Source of the DNA: G965197675 sp965197675
Lineage (GTDB): Bacteria; Chloroflexota; Dehalococcoidia; Plut-88900
Reading direction: 5' to 3'
Assembly: GCA_965197675.1 (NCBI GenBank)
Contig: OZ240221.1
Span: 2,818,204 to 2,882,203, forward strand
DNA: 64,000 nt
The translations under genes and the position numbers were made by a program. Each line of letters begins with the position of its first letter. Position 1 is the first letter of the stretch. The notes under the pieces were generated by a model. That model was not told the DNA's origin, made no database searches, and saw only the letters and a program-made list of their open reading frames with translations. Shown here piece by piece: positions 16,993 to 25,405 of the stretch.

Positions 16993-18330
16993 TCATTCTG
17001 TCAAGGAGTCCGTCTCATCCCTGAGTCGGCTTTCTACGATGGCTTCTATAATTCTGCCCACCTCTTCAGTCTTGACCGAGGAGATTACATCCTGAGCGAA
17101 TCCACGACTCAAAAATCTGCTGGCTTCCAATCGTCCGATACCACGACTGTTCATATAGAAGATGGCATCCTCATCCAGTTGACCAACAGTGGCGCCGTGG
17201 GAACACTTGAGATCATCGGCGAATATCTCCAGTTGGGGTTTCGTGTTGACCTCCGCCTGATTCGAGAGCAGTAGATTCTTATTGATTTGATGAGCATCCA
17301 CTTGATGGGTATCCCTTCGGGCCACTACCTTACCATTGAAAACCGCCCTGGACTCTCCATCCAAAATGCCCTTGTATAGCTGACGACTCCTGGTATAGGA
17401 ACCGACGTGATCCACCATAGTGTGGTTATCAATGTGCTGTTGTCCACCGGTTACATATAGACCGTCCAGGTTACACTCTCCACCGTCTCCATCCATAATG
17501 ACGTTCAGGTTGTTTCTGGCCAGCCTAGCGCCAACACCCATGAAGAAGGAGAAAACCCGACTTCTTTTGCCCTGGTCTATTTGGGTAGTCCCAACGTGAA
17601 ATGCCTCGTCACTCTCCCTTTGAAACTTGTAGTATTCCATCTGGGCTTCCACCCCCAGCATCACCTCAGTAACGGTGTTTGTGAAGTGGGTGCCTGCACC
17701 CAATGTTATATAGTCCTCAACAATGGTTGCACTACTGTGCTGGCCCAGAACGACCAGGTTTCGAGGATGAGTAACGAGGGCAGCTTCATCAGACGTGGAG
17801 ACGAAGATCAGCTGGATGGGTTTCTCCAACGTAGTGCCATCAGGGATGTAGATGAAAGCCCCATCGCGAAGAAAAGCCGTGTTCAAGGCGGTAAACCCGC
17901 CATCTTCAAGGCTGGCCATCTGAGTCAGGTACCTGCGCACCAACTCTGGATTTAGCTCGGCGGACTCGGCAAGGTTTCCGATAACTAGACTATCGGATAA
18001 CCCCGAAACTGAAGAGAGGCTATTGGAAAACAGTCCGTTGATGAAAACTAGGGTAGTCCAATCCGGCTGGTCGATGATAAGGTTCTTGACCTCGGAAGCA
18101 GAGGCGACACTACTTGCACAATCCCAGCCTGGGGTGAACCTGGCCCTGACAATAGGAGTGACGTTAGTATATTTCCAGTCCTCGTGCCGGTTTGAGGGGA
18201 AACCGGAAGCCTCGAAAGCAGCCATCCCCCTATCACGAAGTTGGCGTAGCCAGGCCGGCCCACCTGCACTGCCACGAAAGGTCTGGAACTGCGACTGATA
18301 AGGAAGGGCCTCCGACTGAACCTGTACCAT
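16993..18330 (-). CDS. sufD: Fe-S assembly protein SufD
   Basis: 445-residue SufB/SufD-family beta-helix protein, the non-catalytic partner in the SufBC2D scaffold. The N-terminal helical region has RLRQLRD-like features and the HEDWKYTNVTPI motif. The core includes NLDGLYVTGGQQHIDNHTMV, GVLDGESRAVFNGKVV-like and HQINKNLLLS. The C-terminus carries KCSHGATVGQLDEDAIFYM, with the conserved Cys-Ser-His-Gly motif. 25 nt after sufC. Confidence 0.94.
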   Translation of the reverse strand: MVQVQSEALPYQSQFQTFRGSAGGPAWLRQLRDRGMAAFEASGFPSNRHEDWKYTNVTPIVRARFTPGWDCASSVASASEVKNLIIDQPDWTTLVFINGLFSNSLSSVSGLSDSLVIGNLAESAELNPELVRRYLTQMASLEDGGFTALNTAFLRDGAFIYIPDGTTLEKPIQLIFVSTSDEAALVTHPRNLVVLGQHSSATIVEDYITLGAGTHFTNTVTEVMLGVEAQMEYYKFQRESDEAFHVGTTQIDQGKRSRVFSFFMGVGARLARNNLNVIMDGDGGECNLDGLYVTGGQQHIDNHTMVDHVGSYTRSRQLYKGILDGESRAVFNGKVVARRDTHQVDAHQINKNLLLSNQAEVNTKPQLEIFADDLKCSHGATVGQLDEDAIFYMNSRGIGRLEASRFLSRGFAQDVISSVKTEEVGRIIEAIVESRLRDETDSLTE

Positions 18331-18355
18331 CTATCTTTTCTCGTCCAAGGAGCTT

Positions 18356-19111
18356 CTAGCCAGTCTTGACCTGCTCCCTCACCCAGTCATACCCGTGAGC
18401 TTCCAAGTCCTGCGCCAACTCCTTGCTCCCAGACTCCACGATCCGTCCAGCCATCAGCACGTGAACATAGTCCGGAGTCACATAGTTAAGGATTCGCTGG
18501 TAATGAGTGATCAGCAATATGGCATTGGACGAGGTACGGAGCTGGTTCACACCGTTGGCTACGACCTTCAAGGCATCGATGTCTAACCCCGAATCCGTCT
18601 CGTCCAGAATGGCCAGATCAGGCTCCAAGACCGCCATCTGTAGGATCTCGTTCCGCTTCTTTTCGCCACCGGAGAATCCCTCGTTGATGGGACGGTTCAC
18701 ATAGCTGGGGTCCATCTCCACCACCTTCAGCTTCTCCTTGAGAATCTGGTAGAATTCGATGGCGTCCAACTCGGGCAGCCCCCTTTGCTGCTGCTTCGAG
18801 TTGTAGGCCGCCTTGAGGAACTCGTTGTTGGTCACGCCTGGGATCTCCAGCGGATATTGGAAAGCCATGAAAACCCCTTCGAGAGCTCGTCTTTCAGGAG
18901 GCAATTCCAGCAAGTCCATTTCCTTGTAGATAACTTCGCCTGATGTGACTCTGTAAGAGGGATGCCCCGCCAACACTCTGGCTAGGGTACTCTTGCCCGA
19001 TCCGTTAGGCCCCATCACCGCGTGGACTTGGCCTGCAGCTACTTTGAGATCGATCCCCTTGAGAATCTCAACGCCTTCAATACCGGCGTGTAGGTTACGT
19101 ATCTCTAACAC
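18356..19111 (-). CDS. sufC: Fe-S assembly ATPase SufC
   Basis: 251-residue ABC-type ATPase of the SUF scaffold. Walker A GPNGSGKST at residues 34-42, Q-loop in MAFQYPLEIPGV, signature FSGGEKKRNE near 149, and Walker B LAILDETDSGLDID near 171, the SufC-specific form. Normal length. The 19-nt spacing after sufB fits an operon. Confidence 0.96.
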   Translation of the reverse strand: MLEIRNLHAGIEGVEILKGIDLKVAAGQVHAVMGPNGSGKSTLARVLAGHPSYRVTSGEVIYKEMDLLELPPERRALEGVFMAFQYPLEIPGVTNNEFLKAAYNSKQQQRGLPELDAIEFYQILKEKLKVVEMDPSYVNRPINEGFSGGEKKRNEILQMAVLEPDLAILDETDSGLDIDALKVVANGVNQLRTSSNAILLITHYQRILNYVTPDYVHVLMAGRIVESGSKELAQDLEAHGYDWVREQVKTG

Positions 19112-19130
19112 TGAGGTGCCTACGCAGGCG

Positions 19131-20576
19131 TTAGCCTACGCTCCCCTCCAGGCTCACCCCCAGCAGTCTGCTGGCCTCTACGGCAAACTCGAAGGGAAGC
19201 TTCTTCACTACATCCTTACAGAAGCCACTAACGATGAGGGAGACAGCGTTTTCCATGGACAAGCCCCTCTGCTGACAGTAGAAGAGCTGTTCTTCATTAA
19301 TCTTGGACGTGGTGGCCTCATGCTCCATGTTGGCTGAGTTGTTCCTCACCTCCACATATGGGAAGGTGTGAGCGCCACACTTATCGCCGATGAGTAACGA
19401 ATCACACTGGGTATAGTTCCGAGCGCCCTGAGACCTGGGTCCGATCCTCACCAGACCTCGATAGGTGTTGTTGCCATGTCCTGCAGATATGGCCTTCGAG
19501 ACGATGGTACTCTTGGTGTTCTTGCCCAGGTGAATCATCTTGGTGCCGGTATCGGCCTGCTGACGGTTGTTTGTTAGGGCAATGGAATAGAACTCGCCCA
19601 CTGAGTTGTCGCCCCGTAAGATAACTCCCGGATACTTCCAGGTGATGGCCGAACCGGTTTCCACCTGAGTCCATGATATTTTGGAGTTTACGCCTAGAGC
19701 CTTTCCTCGCTTGGTAACGAAGTTGTAGATTCCGCCCTTTCCATCCTTGTCGCCAGGATACCAGTTCTGAACGGTAGCGTACTTGATCTCGGCATTGTCC
19801 AGGGATACCAACTCCACCACCGCAGCATGCAGCTGGTTGGTATCCCTCATCGGGGCGGTACATCCCTCCAAGTAGCTCACGTAGCTGCCTTCCTCGGCGA
19901 CGATAAGGGTGCGCTCGAACTGACCCGTATCCTGGGCATTGATCCTGAAGTAGGTAGACAGTTCCAGAGGGCAACGGATGCCCTTGGGTATGTAGCAGAA
20001 GGAGCCGTCGCTGAAGACGGCGGAGTTCAACGTGGCAAAGAAATTATCGGTGTATGGCACCACAGAGCCCAGATATTTCTTCACCAGGTCAGGATGATTC
20101 TGCACCGCCTCAGAGAAGGAGCAGAAGATGATCCCCATCTCCTCTAGCTTCTCACGATGGGTGGTAGCCACCGAGACGCTATCAAACACGGCATCGACCG
20201 CTACCCCGGCCAACATCTTCTGCTCTTCCAAGGGGATGCCCAGCTTGTCATAGGTCCTGAGCAGCTCGGGGTCTACCTCTTCCAGGTTTTGAGGTCCATC
20301 GGACTTCTTCTTGGGGGCAGCGTAGTAGATTATGTCCTGATAATCGATGGGCGGATAGGTGACGTTTTGCCAGGTGGGCTCTTTCATCTTCAGCCAGTGT
20401 CTGTAGGCCTTGAGCCTCCACTCCAGCATGAAGTCCGGCTCATTCTTTTTGGCGGAGATTAGGCGAATAACGTCCTCGCTCAGGCCGCGAGGGGCCAACT
20501 CTTCTTCGATATCCGTAGTGAAGCCGAACTGGTACTCTCGATTGGCCAGGGCTTCTATGGTGGTTTTGTCTGCCAC
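19131..20576 (-). CDS. sufB: Fe-S assembly scaffold SufB
   Basis: 481-residue SufB, first gene of the operon and site of nascent Fe-S cluster formation. Typical runs: GIIFCSFSEAVQNHPDLVKK, FFATLNSAVFSDGSFCYIPK, SYLEGCTAPMRD, TKRGKALGVNSKISWTQVE, KSTIVSKAISAGHGNNTYRG, and the C-terminal CDSLLIGDKCGAHTFPY and EATTSKINEEQLFYCQQRGL. No intein is present, unlike some SufB proteins. A promoter and a short dyad lie 60-105 bp upstream. Confidence 0.96.
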   Translation of the reverse strand: MADKTTIEALANREYQFGFTTDIEEELAPRGLSEDVIRLISAKKNEPDFMLEWRLKAYRHWLKMKEPTWQNVTYPPIDYQDIIYYAAPKKKSDGPQNLEEVDPELLRTYDKLGIPLEEQKMLAGVAVDAVFDSVSVATTHREKLEEMGIIFCSFSEAVQNHPDLVKKYLGSVVPYTDNFFATLNSAVFSDGSFCYIPKGIRCPLELSTYFRINAQDTGQFERTLIVAEEGSYVSYLEGCTAPMRDTNQLHAAVVELVSLDNAEIKYATVQNWYPGDKDGKGGIYNFVTKRGKALGVNSKISWTQVETGSAITWKYPGVILRGDNSVGEFYSIALTNNRQQADTGTKMIHLGKNTKSTIVSKAISAGHGNNTYRGLVRIGPRSQGARNYTQCDSLLIGDKCGAHTFPYVEVRNNSANMEHEATTSKINEEQLFYCQQRGLSMENAVSLIVSGFCKDVVKKLPFEFAVEASRLLGVSLEGSVG

Positions 20577-20638
20577 TCGCGCTTTTTACCTCTTAAACGA
20601 TCGATGCTGAATGCGCTACATCAGTCATAAAACTATTG

Positions 20639-20647
20639 TGCAGTGCA
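20639..20647. promoter_or_regulatory. Short dyad at the predicted suf transcription start
   Basis: TGCAGTGCA, symmetric around its central base, lies immediately downstream of the -10 element, where a repressor such as an iron or Fe-S sensor could block initiation. No regulator gene is adjacent; the assignment is speculative. Confidence 0.3.
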
Positions 20648-20653
20648 AACTAC

Positions 20654-20682
20654 ATTATACTGGATTTTACTATAAAAAACAA
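20654..20682 (-). promoter_or_regulatory. Putative suf operon promoter
   Basis: Minus strand TTGTTT (20677-20682) and TATAAT (20654-20659), 17-bp spacer, in an AT-rich stretch, about 80 bp upstream of sufB. Confidence 0.65.
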
Positions 20683-20980
20683 TGAATTTAGCTTTGGCTG
20701 TCACCCACCCCCACGACATACCCTGTGCAGTGGCGCATATCATTGTAATACTTTTCACACATATGTACACCCTATGGTGTGGCACCCGGCTATATATAGA
20801 ATAAGAACCTACGTGCTATAATTCAAGTTAACATCTCATTTGCAAAGAGCTATCACCCCTATCTCTCACAGAGGCCATCGCCCAAGCGCAGACACCCCTA
20901 GGAAGGACCAAGAGCCTGTCATTCTGAGCGAAGCGAAGAATCTGGAGCGTGAGCCCCCCACCCCATCCCAATGAAAAACT

Positions 20981-21115
20981 CAATCAAAAATAACGACATC
21001 TTCACGCCTGGAAAACCCCGAAAATAAAACTTTTTTTATAACTCAATCAAGTTTGAACGTGGACCAGAAAATTCAATCAAGTTTCAAAGCTAAACAGAAA
21101 AGACAATCAAGTTTC
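20981..21115 (+). repeat. CAATCAAGTTT direct repeats with 30-bp period
   Basis: CAATCAAGTTT starts at 21044, 21074 and 21104, exactly 30 bp apart; a partial copy, CAATCAAAAAT, starts at 20981. The 19-bp segments between repeats are unrelated to each other. The array ends about 40 bp before the fumC -35 element. The rest of 20577-21215 is AT-rich and holds a GTCATTCTGAGCGAAGCG short-repeat unit near 20917, but no gene. Confidence 0.7.
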
Positions 21116-21155
21116 GCGCACAAACCAAGTCGGGTTATCCAGCATCTAGGAACGG

Positions 21156-21184
21156 TTGACCTTCCAGCCGCCAGTGACTACATT
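21156..21184 (+). promoter_or_regulatory. Putative fumC promoter
   Basis: TTGACC (21156-21161) and TACATT (21179-21184), 17-bp spacer, 31 nt before the ATG. The 30-bp-periodic repeats lie directly upstream. Confidence 0.6.
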
Positions 21185-21215
21185 GTGAAGAATCGAGTAC
21201 GAAGGGAGACCCACC

Positions 21216-22619
21216 ATGAAAGATGAGGGGAATACCAGGATTGAGCGAGACTCCATGGGAACTATGGAGGTGCCTGCCGACGCCTACTACGGCGCCTCCA
21301 CCATGAGAGCGGTACTCAACTTCCCCATCAGTGATCTGAGGTTCTCTCCAAGCTTTATTCGAGCGCTGGGATTGATAAAGCTGGCAGCCGCCAAAGTCAA
21401 CACGGAGCTGAGCCTGCTGGAATCCAAAGTAGGAGATGTCATAGCCCAAGTGGCCCAAGAGGTGGCCGACGGAAGACTGAATGATCAGTTCGTATTGGAT
21501 ATTTTCCAGACCGGCTCAGGCACCTCTACCAACATGAACGCCAACGAGGTCATATCCAACCGAGCGTCTGAAATCCTAGGTGGAGATCTTGGCTCCAAGC
21601 TGGTACATCCCAACGACCACGTCAACAAAGGGCAGTCCTCCAACGACGTGATTCCCACGGCCATTCATCTGGCTGCCCTCATGGAGATCAAGGAGAGGCT
21701 GGTACCTGCCCTGGAGAAAACCAGGAGCGCACTGCAAGAGAAGTCCCGCGAGTTCTGGGAAGTGATCAAGACGGGTCGCACCCACCTTCAGGATGCCACA
21801 CCTATACGACTGGGCCAGGAGTTCCTCGGATTCGCCGGACAGATGGAATATGGCCTGGCAAGACTAAGTCACGCCCAGGAGGAGCTTTCCGAGGTCGCCT
21901 TGGGAGGAACGGCCGTGGGCACCGGAGTAAACACCCATCCCCAGTTCGCACGGAAGGTCACGTCTCTACTATCGGAGATGACAGGGGTACAGATCAGGGA
22001 AACGCGCAATCACTTCCAGGCGCAGAGCACCCTCGACGCCGTGGTAGAGGCCAGCGCGGTGCTGAAGACCCTTGCCATAAGCCTCACCAAGATCGCCAAC
22101 GACATCAGGTGGATGGGGTCGGGCCCAAGAGCAGGATTAGGCGAACTAGCGATACCTGAGGTACAGCCGGGAAGCTCCATCATGCCAGGCAAGGTGAACC
22201 CAGTCATCGCAGAGTCTCTGATCCAGGTAGCCGCCCAGGTCAAAGGCAACCATACCGCAGTGTCAGCAGCCGGCGAGGATAGCTATTTCGAGATCAATCT
22301 CATGATGCCGGTGGCAGCCTACAACCTCCTCCAGTCCATCTCCCTACTTGCCTCAGCCAGTGATAATTTCACGGAGCAATGTATCAAAGGACTGGTAGCT
22401 ACTGACCAGGGTCCCCAAATGGTGGAGAGGAGTTTAATGCTTACCACCGCCCTTGCCCCAGTTATTGGCTACGATGTGGCCGCTGATATCGCTAAAGAGG
22501 CAGCCAAGACAGGCAAGACCATTCGGGAGGTCGCCAGAGAGCGCACTGAGCTATCTGAAGATGAGCTGGGCCGTATCCTAGATCCCAAGCGAATGGTTGA
22601 ACCCTCCGCTGACGGCTAG
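21216..22619 (+). CDS. fumC: Class II fumarate hydratase
   Basis: 467-residue member of the fumarase/aspartase superfamily, interconverting fumarate and malate in the TCA cycle. It starts MKDEGNTRIERDSMGTMEVP as fumarases do. Motifs: SGTSTNMNANEVISNRA (about 97), KTGRTHLQDATPI (about 186) and the superfamily signature GSSIMPGKVNPV (about 318) with the catalytic loop Ser. VKGNHTAVSAAGEDSYFEIN fits fumarase better than aspartase. It overlaps the convergent cysteine-synthase-like gene by 4 nt. Confidence 0.94.
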   Translation: MKDEGNTRIERDSMGTMEVPADAYYGASTMRAVLNFPISDLRFSPSFIRALGLIKLAAAKVNTELSLLESKVGDVIAQVAQEVADGRLNDQFVLDIFQTGSGTSTNMNANEVISNRASEILGGDLGSKLVHPNDHVNKGQSSNDVIPTAIHLAALMEIKERLVPALEKTRSALQEKSREFWEVIKTGRTHLQDATPIRLGQEFLGFAGQMEYGLARLSHAQEELSEVALGGTAVGTGVNTHPQFARKVTSLLSEMTGVQIRETRNHFQAQSTLDAVVEASAVLKTLAISLTKIANDIRWMGSGPRAGLGELAIPEVQPGSSIMPGKVNPVIAESLIQVAAQVKGNHTAVSAAGEDSYFEINLMMPVAAYNLLQSISLLASASDNFTEQCIKGLVATDQGPQMVERSLMLTTALAPVIGYDVAADIAKEAAKTGKTIREVARERTELSEDELGRILDPKRMVEPSADG

Positions 22620-23650
22620 CGGACTATGTGCAGCTGCCTTTGGGCCAGGTTCTTTCGGTCTTCCTCTCGAACCGGGTAATCTCGCTCTGCGGCCTCCATT
22701 GGCTCCTCGTGGCCAAACAGAGCGGTGGAGAAGTAGCGCATTCCCGTGTCGTTGATCATAGTTACTATGAGCTTGGTGCCGGACAACAAAGGCGACAGCT
22801 TGTTTGCCGCCACCACGTTACACCCCGACGAGATTCCACAGAATACCCCCTCTTCTCGAGACAGTCTTCTAGCCATTTCGATAGAGTCCTGAGACGATAC
22901 GGTAACCACTCCATCTACGTAGTCCAGGTCCAGGTTATCGGGAATGAAGCCATCTCCGATCCCCTCGATCAGGTGCTGCCCCCAGCTTCCTCCGGCCAAG
23001 ATGTCGCACTCCTCAGGCTCGACGGTGTATATCTTGACCTTTGGATTCTTCTCCTTGAGGAACTTACCTACGCCGGTAACCGTTCCACCCGACCCTTGAG
23101 AGGCCACGAAGACGTCCACCTTGCCATCGGTCTGGGCCCATATCTCCGGACCCGTGGTCATATAGTGGGCCTCTATGTTGTCTTCGTTGGAGAACTGGGC
23201 TGCCTCCCAGTATTTGCCGGGATTGTCTCGCTTGAGCTCTTCCACCTTCTTGAGGCATAGGTCCACATCACTCTCTCCTCCCGGGGTCAGTAGAAGCTCA
23301 GCTCCGTAGGCCCTCATACATGCCTTACGCTCCTCGCTCATCCCTTCGGGCATTACGATTACAACCGGATAACCCTTTACTGAGCCGATCATGGCCGTAG
23401 CGATTCCAGTGCTTCCTGTGGAGGCCTCCAGAATCGTCATGCCAGCGCGAAGTTCTCCCCTTTCTTCGGCACGACTCACCATATGCCTCAGAATACGGTC
23501 CTTTAGACTAGAGCTGGGGTTCATGAACTCCAACTTGCCGCACAGCGTCTGAGGCCCCACACCCACCTTTCGAAGGCGTAGCAGCGGGGTCATGCCAGCC
23601 GCCTCTGTAATGTCCTCGGCTATGGTAGACCGCGATGCCCAATCGACCAT
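22616..23650 (-). CDS. PLP-dependent cysteine synthase / cystathionine beta-synthase-like enzyme
   Basis: 344-residue fold-type II PLP enzyme. K50 in NPSSSLKDRI is the Schiff-base lysine (family: P-x-S-x-K-D-R). The substrate loop is EASTGSTGIATAMIG, the phosphate-binding loop GSGGTVTGVGKFLKEKNP (about 182), and GISSGCNVVAA lies near the C-terminus. The enzyme adds sulfide, thiol or homocysteine to an activated serine. It has no CBS regulatory domain. CysK, CysM and CBS types cannot be separated from sequence alone. Confidence 0.9.
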   Translation of the reverse strand: MVDWASRSTIAEDITEAAGMTPLLRLRKVGVGPQTLCGKLEFMNPSSSLKDRILRHMVSRAEERGELRAGMTILEASTGSTGIATAMIGSVKGYPVVIVMPEGMSEERKACMRAYGAELLLTPGGESDVDLCLKKVEELKRDNPGKYWEAAQFSNEDNIEAHYMTTGPEIWAQTDGKVDVFVASQGSGGTVTGVGKFLKEKNPKVKIYTVEPEECDILAGGSWGQHLIEGIGDGFIPDNLDLDYVDGVVTVSSQDSIEMARRLSREEGVFCGISSGCNVVAANKLSPLLSGTKLIVTMINDTGMRYFSTALFGHEEPMEAAERDYPVREEDRKNLAQRQLHIVR

Positions 23651-23680
23651 GTCATTCCTCCGAATTCAGTGATATCGAAT

Positions 23681-24625
23681 TTATTTCGTAAGTTGAGGGA
23701 TAACCTCTCCAGCGATCAATTCAACCTGCTCAGGTTGATATCTATAGGGAACCAGGACCAATCTATGAACACCTGTGCGAATATGTGCTCGGAGCTGGGC
23801 GGCGCACTCCGCAGGTGTTCCACAGATAGCGTGCTCTATGGTCGAGTCGCTGCCCTTGGAAGTATCCCACTCTGTGGAGAGCCACTCTCGCATGGGAGAT
23901 TCGACTTCCGCTTTAGAGTTGCCCACATACACTGCTAGCTGGTTGGTGGCCGTCAGCACCGATGGATCCCGCCCATACTCTTTAGCATAGGCTTGAACCT
24001 TATCCCAGGATTTGGTGAACCCTTCGGGCGTGTAGAAATAGGTGATCCAGCCATCGCCCATACGGGCCACCCTACGTAATACCCTATCGACATAGCCCCC
24101 AACCAAAACGGGGGGATGAGGTGACTGATAGGGCTTGGGCAGAAGCACAGCCTTACGCAGGTTCAGACTGTCGGTTTCAACTGTCACTTCATCCTCCGTC
24201 CACAGGCGCAATATCAAGCCCAGGTTGCGTTCGAAGATTTTCCCTCGCTCCTTGAAGGGCACACCGACGGCACTGAACTCCCGCGAGTACCATCCCCCCG
24301 CCGCTCCCAGGATGAGTCTGCCCTTGGATATTTGGTCCAGGCTGGCCAGCACCTTGGCGGCAACCACAGGATTGCGCAGCGACAGCACCAGCACGCCCGT
24401 TCCCAGCTTGATCCGCTCGGTACGGGCGGCGATGGCAGTCAGGAGAGAAAGGGATTCGATAATGGGGAAGGCAGGCTTGACACCCAGGAGAATGTGATCC
24501 CAGACCCACAGAGACTCGAAGCCCAGCTCCTCGGCGCGTTGGGCATAGGTCAGAAGACCATCCACGTCAGGGGTCTCTCCAGGGCCAACGAAGTTCCTTA
24601 GCGCAAGTCCAAACTGCACCGTCAT
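23681..24625 (-). CDS. LLM-class (luciferase-like) F420/FMN-dependent oxidoreductase
   Basis: 314-residue TIM-barrel flavin/F420-type oxidoreductase. Family marks: AQRAEELGFESLWVWDH (about 28), TAIAARTERIKLGTGVLVLS (about 65), the cofactor-binding GRLILGAAGGWYSREFSAVG (about 103), PHPPVLVGGYVDRVLRR and MGDGWITYFYTPEGF. Such enzymes are greatly expanded in SAR202-type Chloroflexota and are proposed to oxidise recalcitrant organics. It follows the CoA-transferase genes codirectionally with a 21-nt gap, suggesting a shared catabolic operon. Substrate unknown. Confidence 0.9.
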   Translation of the reverse strand: MTVQFGLALRNFVGPGETPDVDGLLTYAQRAEELGFESLWVWDHILLGVKPAFPIIESLSLLTAIAARTERIKLGTGVLVLSLRNPVVAAKVLASLDQISKGRLILGAAGGWYSREFSAVGVPFKERGKIFERNLGLILRLWTEDEVTVETDSLNLRKAVLLPKPYQSPHPPVLVGGYVDRVLRRVARMGDGWITYFYTPEGFTKSWDKVQAYAKEYGRDPSVLTATNQLAVYVGNSKAEVESPMREWLSTEWDTSKGSDSTIEHAICGTPAECAAQLRAHIRTGVHRLVLVPYRYQPEQVELIAGEVIPQLTK

Positions 24626-24646
24626 ATCTTAACTATCCTCTATGGC

Positions 24647-25405
24647 TTACAAAAGCCGTTTCCCTGGATCTAGGTTTCTCAAGGTTGATAGCTCCTCCTG
24701 TGTAGGCGGCTCCGTGGTCGAAATCTCGTTCTGGAGGAGCAACTCGAACCCCGTCTTTTCTATAACTTCCTGCAGTTCAACTCCCGTGTGGAGACTCTCC
24801 AATCGCATAGCCTTGCTCTCCTCGTCGAACCCCAGGATGCCCAAGTCCGTCACTACCCGACTCACTCGCCCGAAGAGCAGCCCCGCTTCCATTCGGGAAA
24901 ACCCTCCACTGAGGAAGCCGGGGCTGGTAACAAAGTCCACCCGAGGCACAAATCTCCGCTGTTCGTGGACGGTTACCACCATCACTCGTCGGCACAGAGA
25001 TATGATGTCATTAGCGCCACCGCTGCCAGGCAGCCGCACTTTGGGGGTATCGTAGGTGCCCACCACTGTAGAGTTGAGATTTCCATATTTATCTATCTGG
25101 GCACCGCCCACGAACCCCACCTCCAAAAAGCCCCGCTGTGCCAGTAGAAATGTGTCCGTTATGCCAGGCAGCATCATCGCTCGGTGGGCCACCCGCATCT
25201 CATTGGTAGAGATAGGAAGTCTTCCCGGAAGCAATTCCGGACCCACCGAACCTCCTTCCACCACAATGGTAAGATCCGGGGAGCGGAGCTTCTGGGCGAG
25301 GGCCGCCGCCAGCAACGGCACACCAACGCCTGCAAACACCGACCCAACTCCCCCTAATTCTCGAGAGGCCATTACTACTAGGAGCTCCGATGTCGAATAG
25401 TTCAT
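24647..25405 (-). CDS. CoA-transferase subunit B (glutaconate/3-oxoacid type)
   Basis: 252-residue family I CoA-transferase beta subunit. SVFAGVGVPLLAAALAQKL at the N-terminus matches the beta-subunit fold, followed by TIVVEGGSVGPEL, GFVGGAQIDKYGNLNSTVVG and GSGGANDIISLCRRVMVV. These match glutaconate CoA-transferase B and the IpdB-like enzymes of steroid-ring degradation. It overlaps subunit A by 4 nt, so the pair is coupled. Confidence 0.88.
   Translation of the reverse strand: MNYSTSELLVVMASRELGGVGSVFAGVGVPLLAAALAQKLRSPDLTIVVEGGSVGPELLPGRLPISTNEMRVAHRAMMLPGITDTFLLAQRGFLEVGFVGGAQIDKYGNLNSTVVGTYDTPKVRLPGSGGANDIISLCRRVMVVTVHEQRRFVPRVDFVTSPGFLSGGFSRMEAGLLFGRVSRVVTDLGILGFDEESKAMRLESLHTGVELQEVIEKTGFELLLQNEISTTEPPTQEELSTLRNLDPGKRLL

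Noticed and set aside
20981..21115. CRISPR array interpretation of the 30-bp-periodic repeats
   Set aside because: Repeats are only 11 bp, spacers 19 bp, three copies, and no cas genes; an operator array is more likely.
22628..23260. 210-codon open frame on the plus strand
   Set aside because: Antisense to the cysteine-synthase-like gene; no motif or ribosome site.
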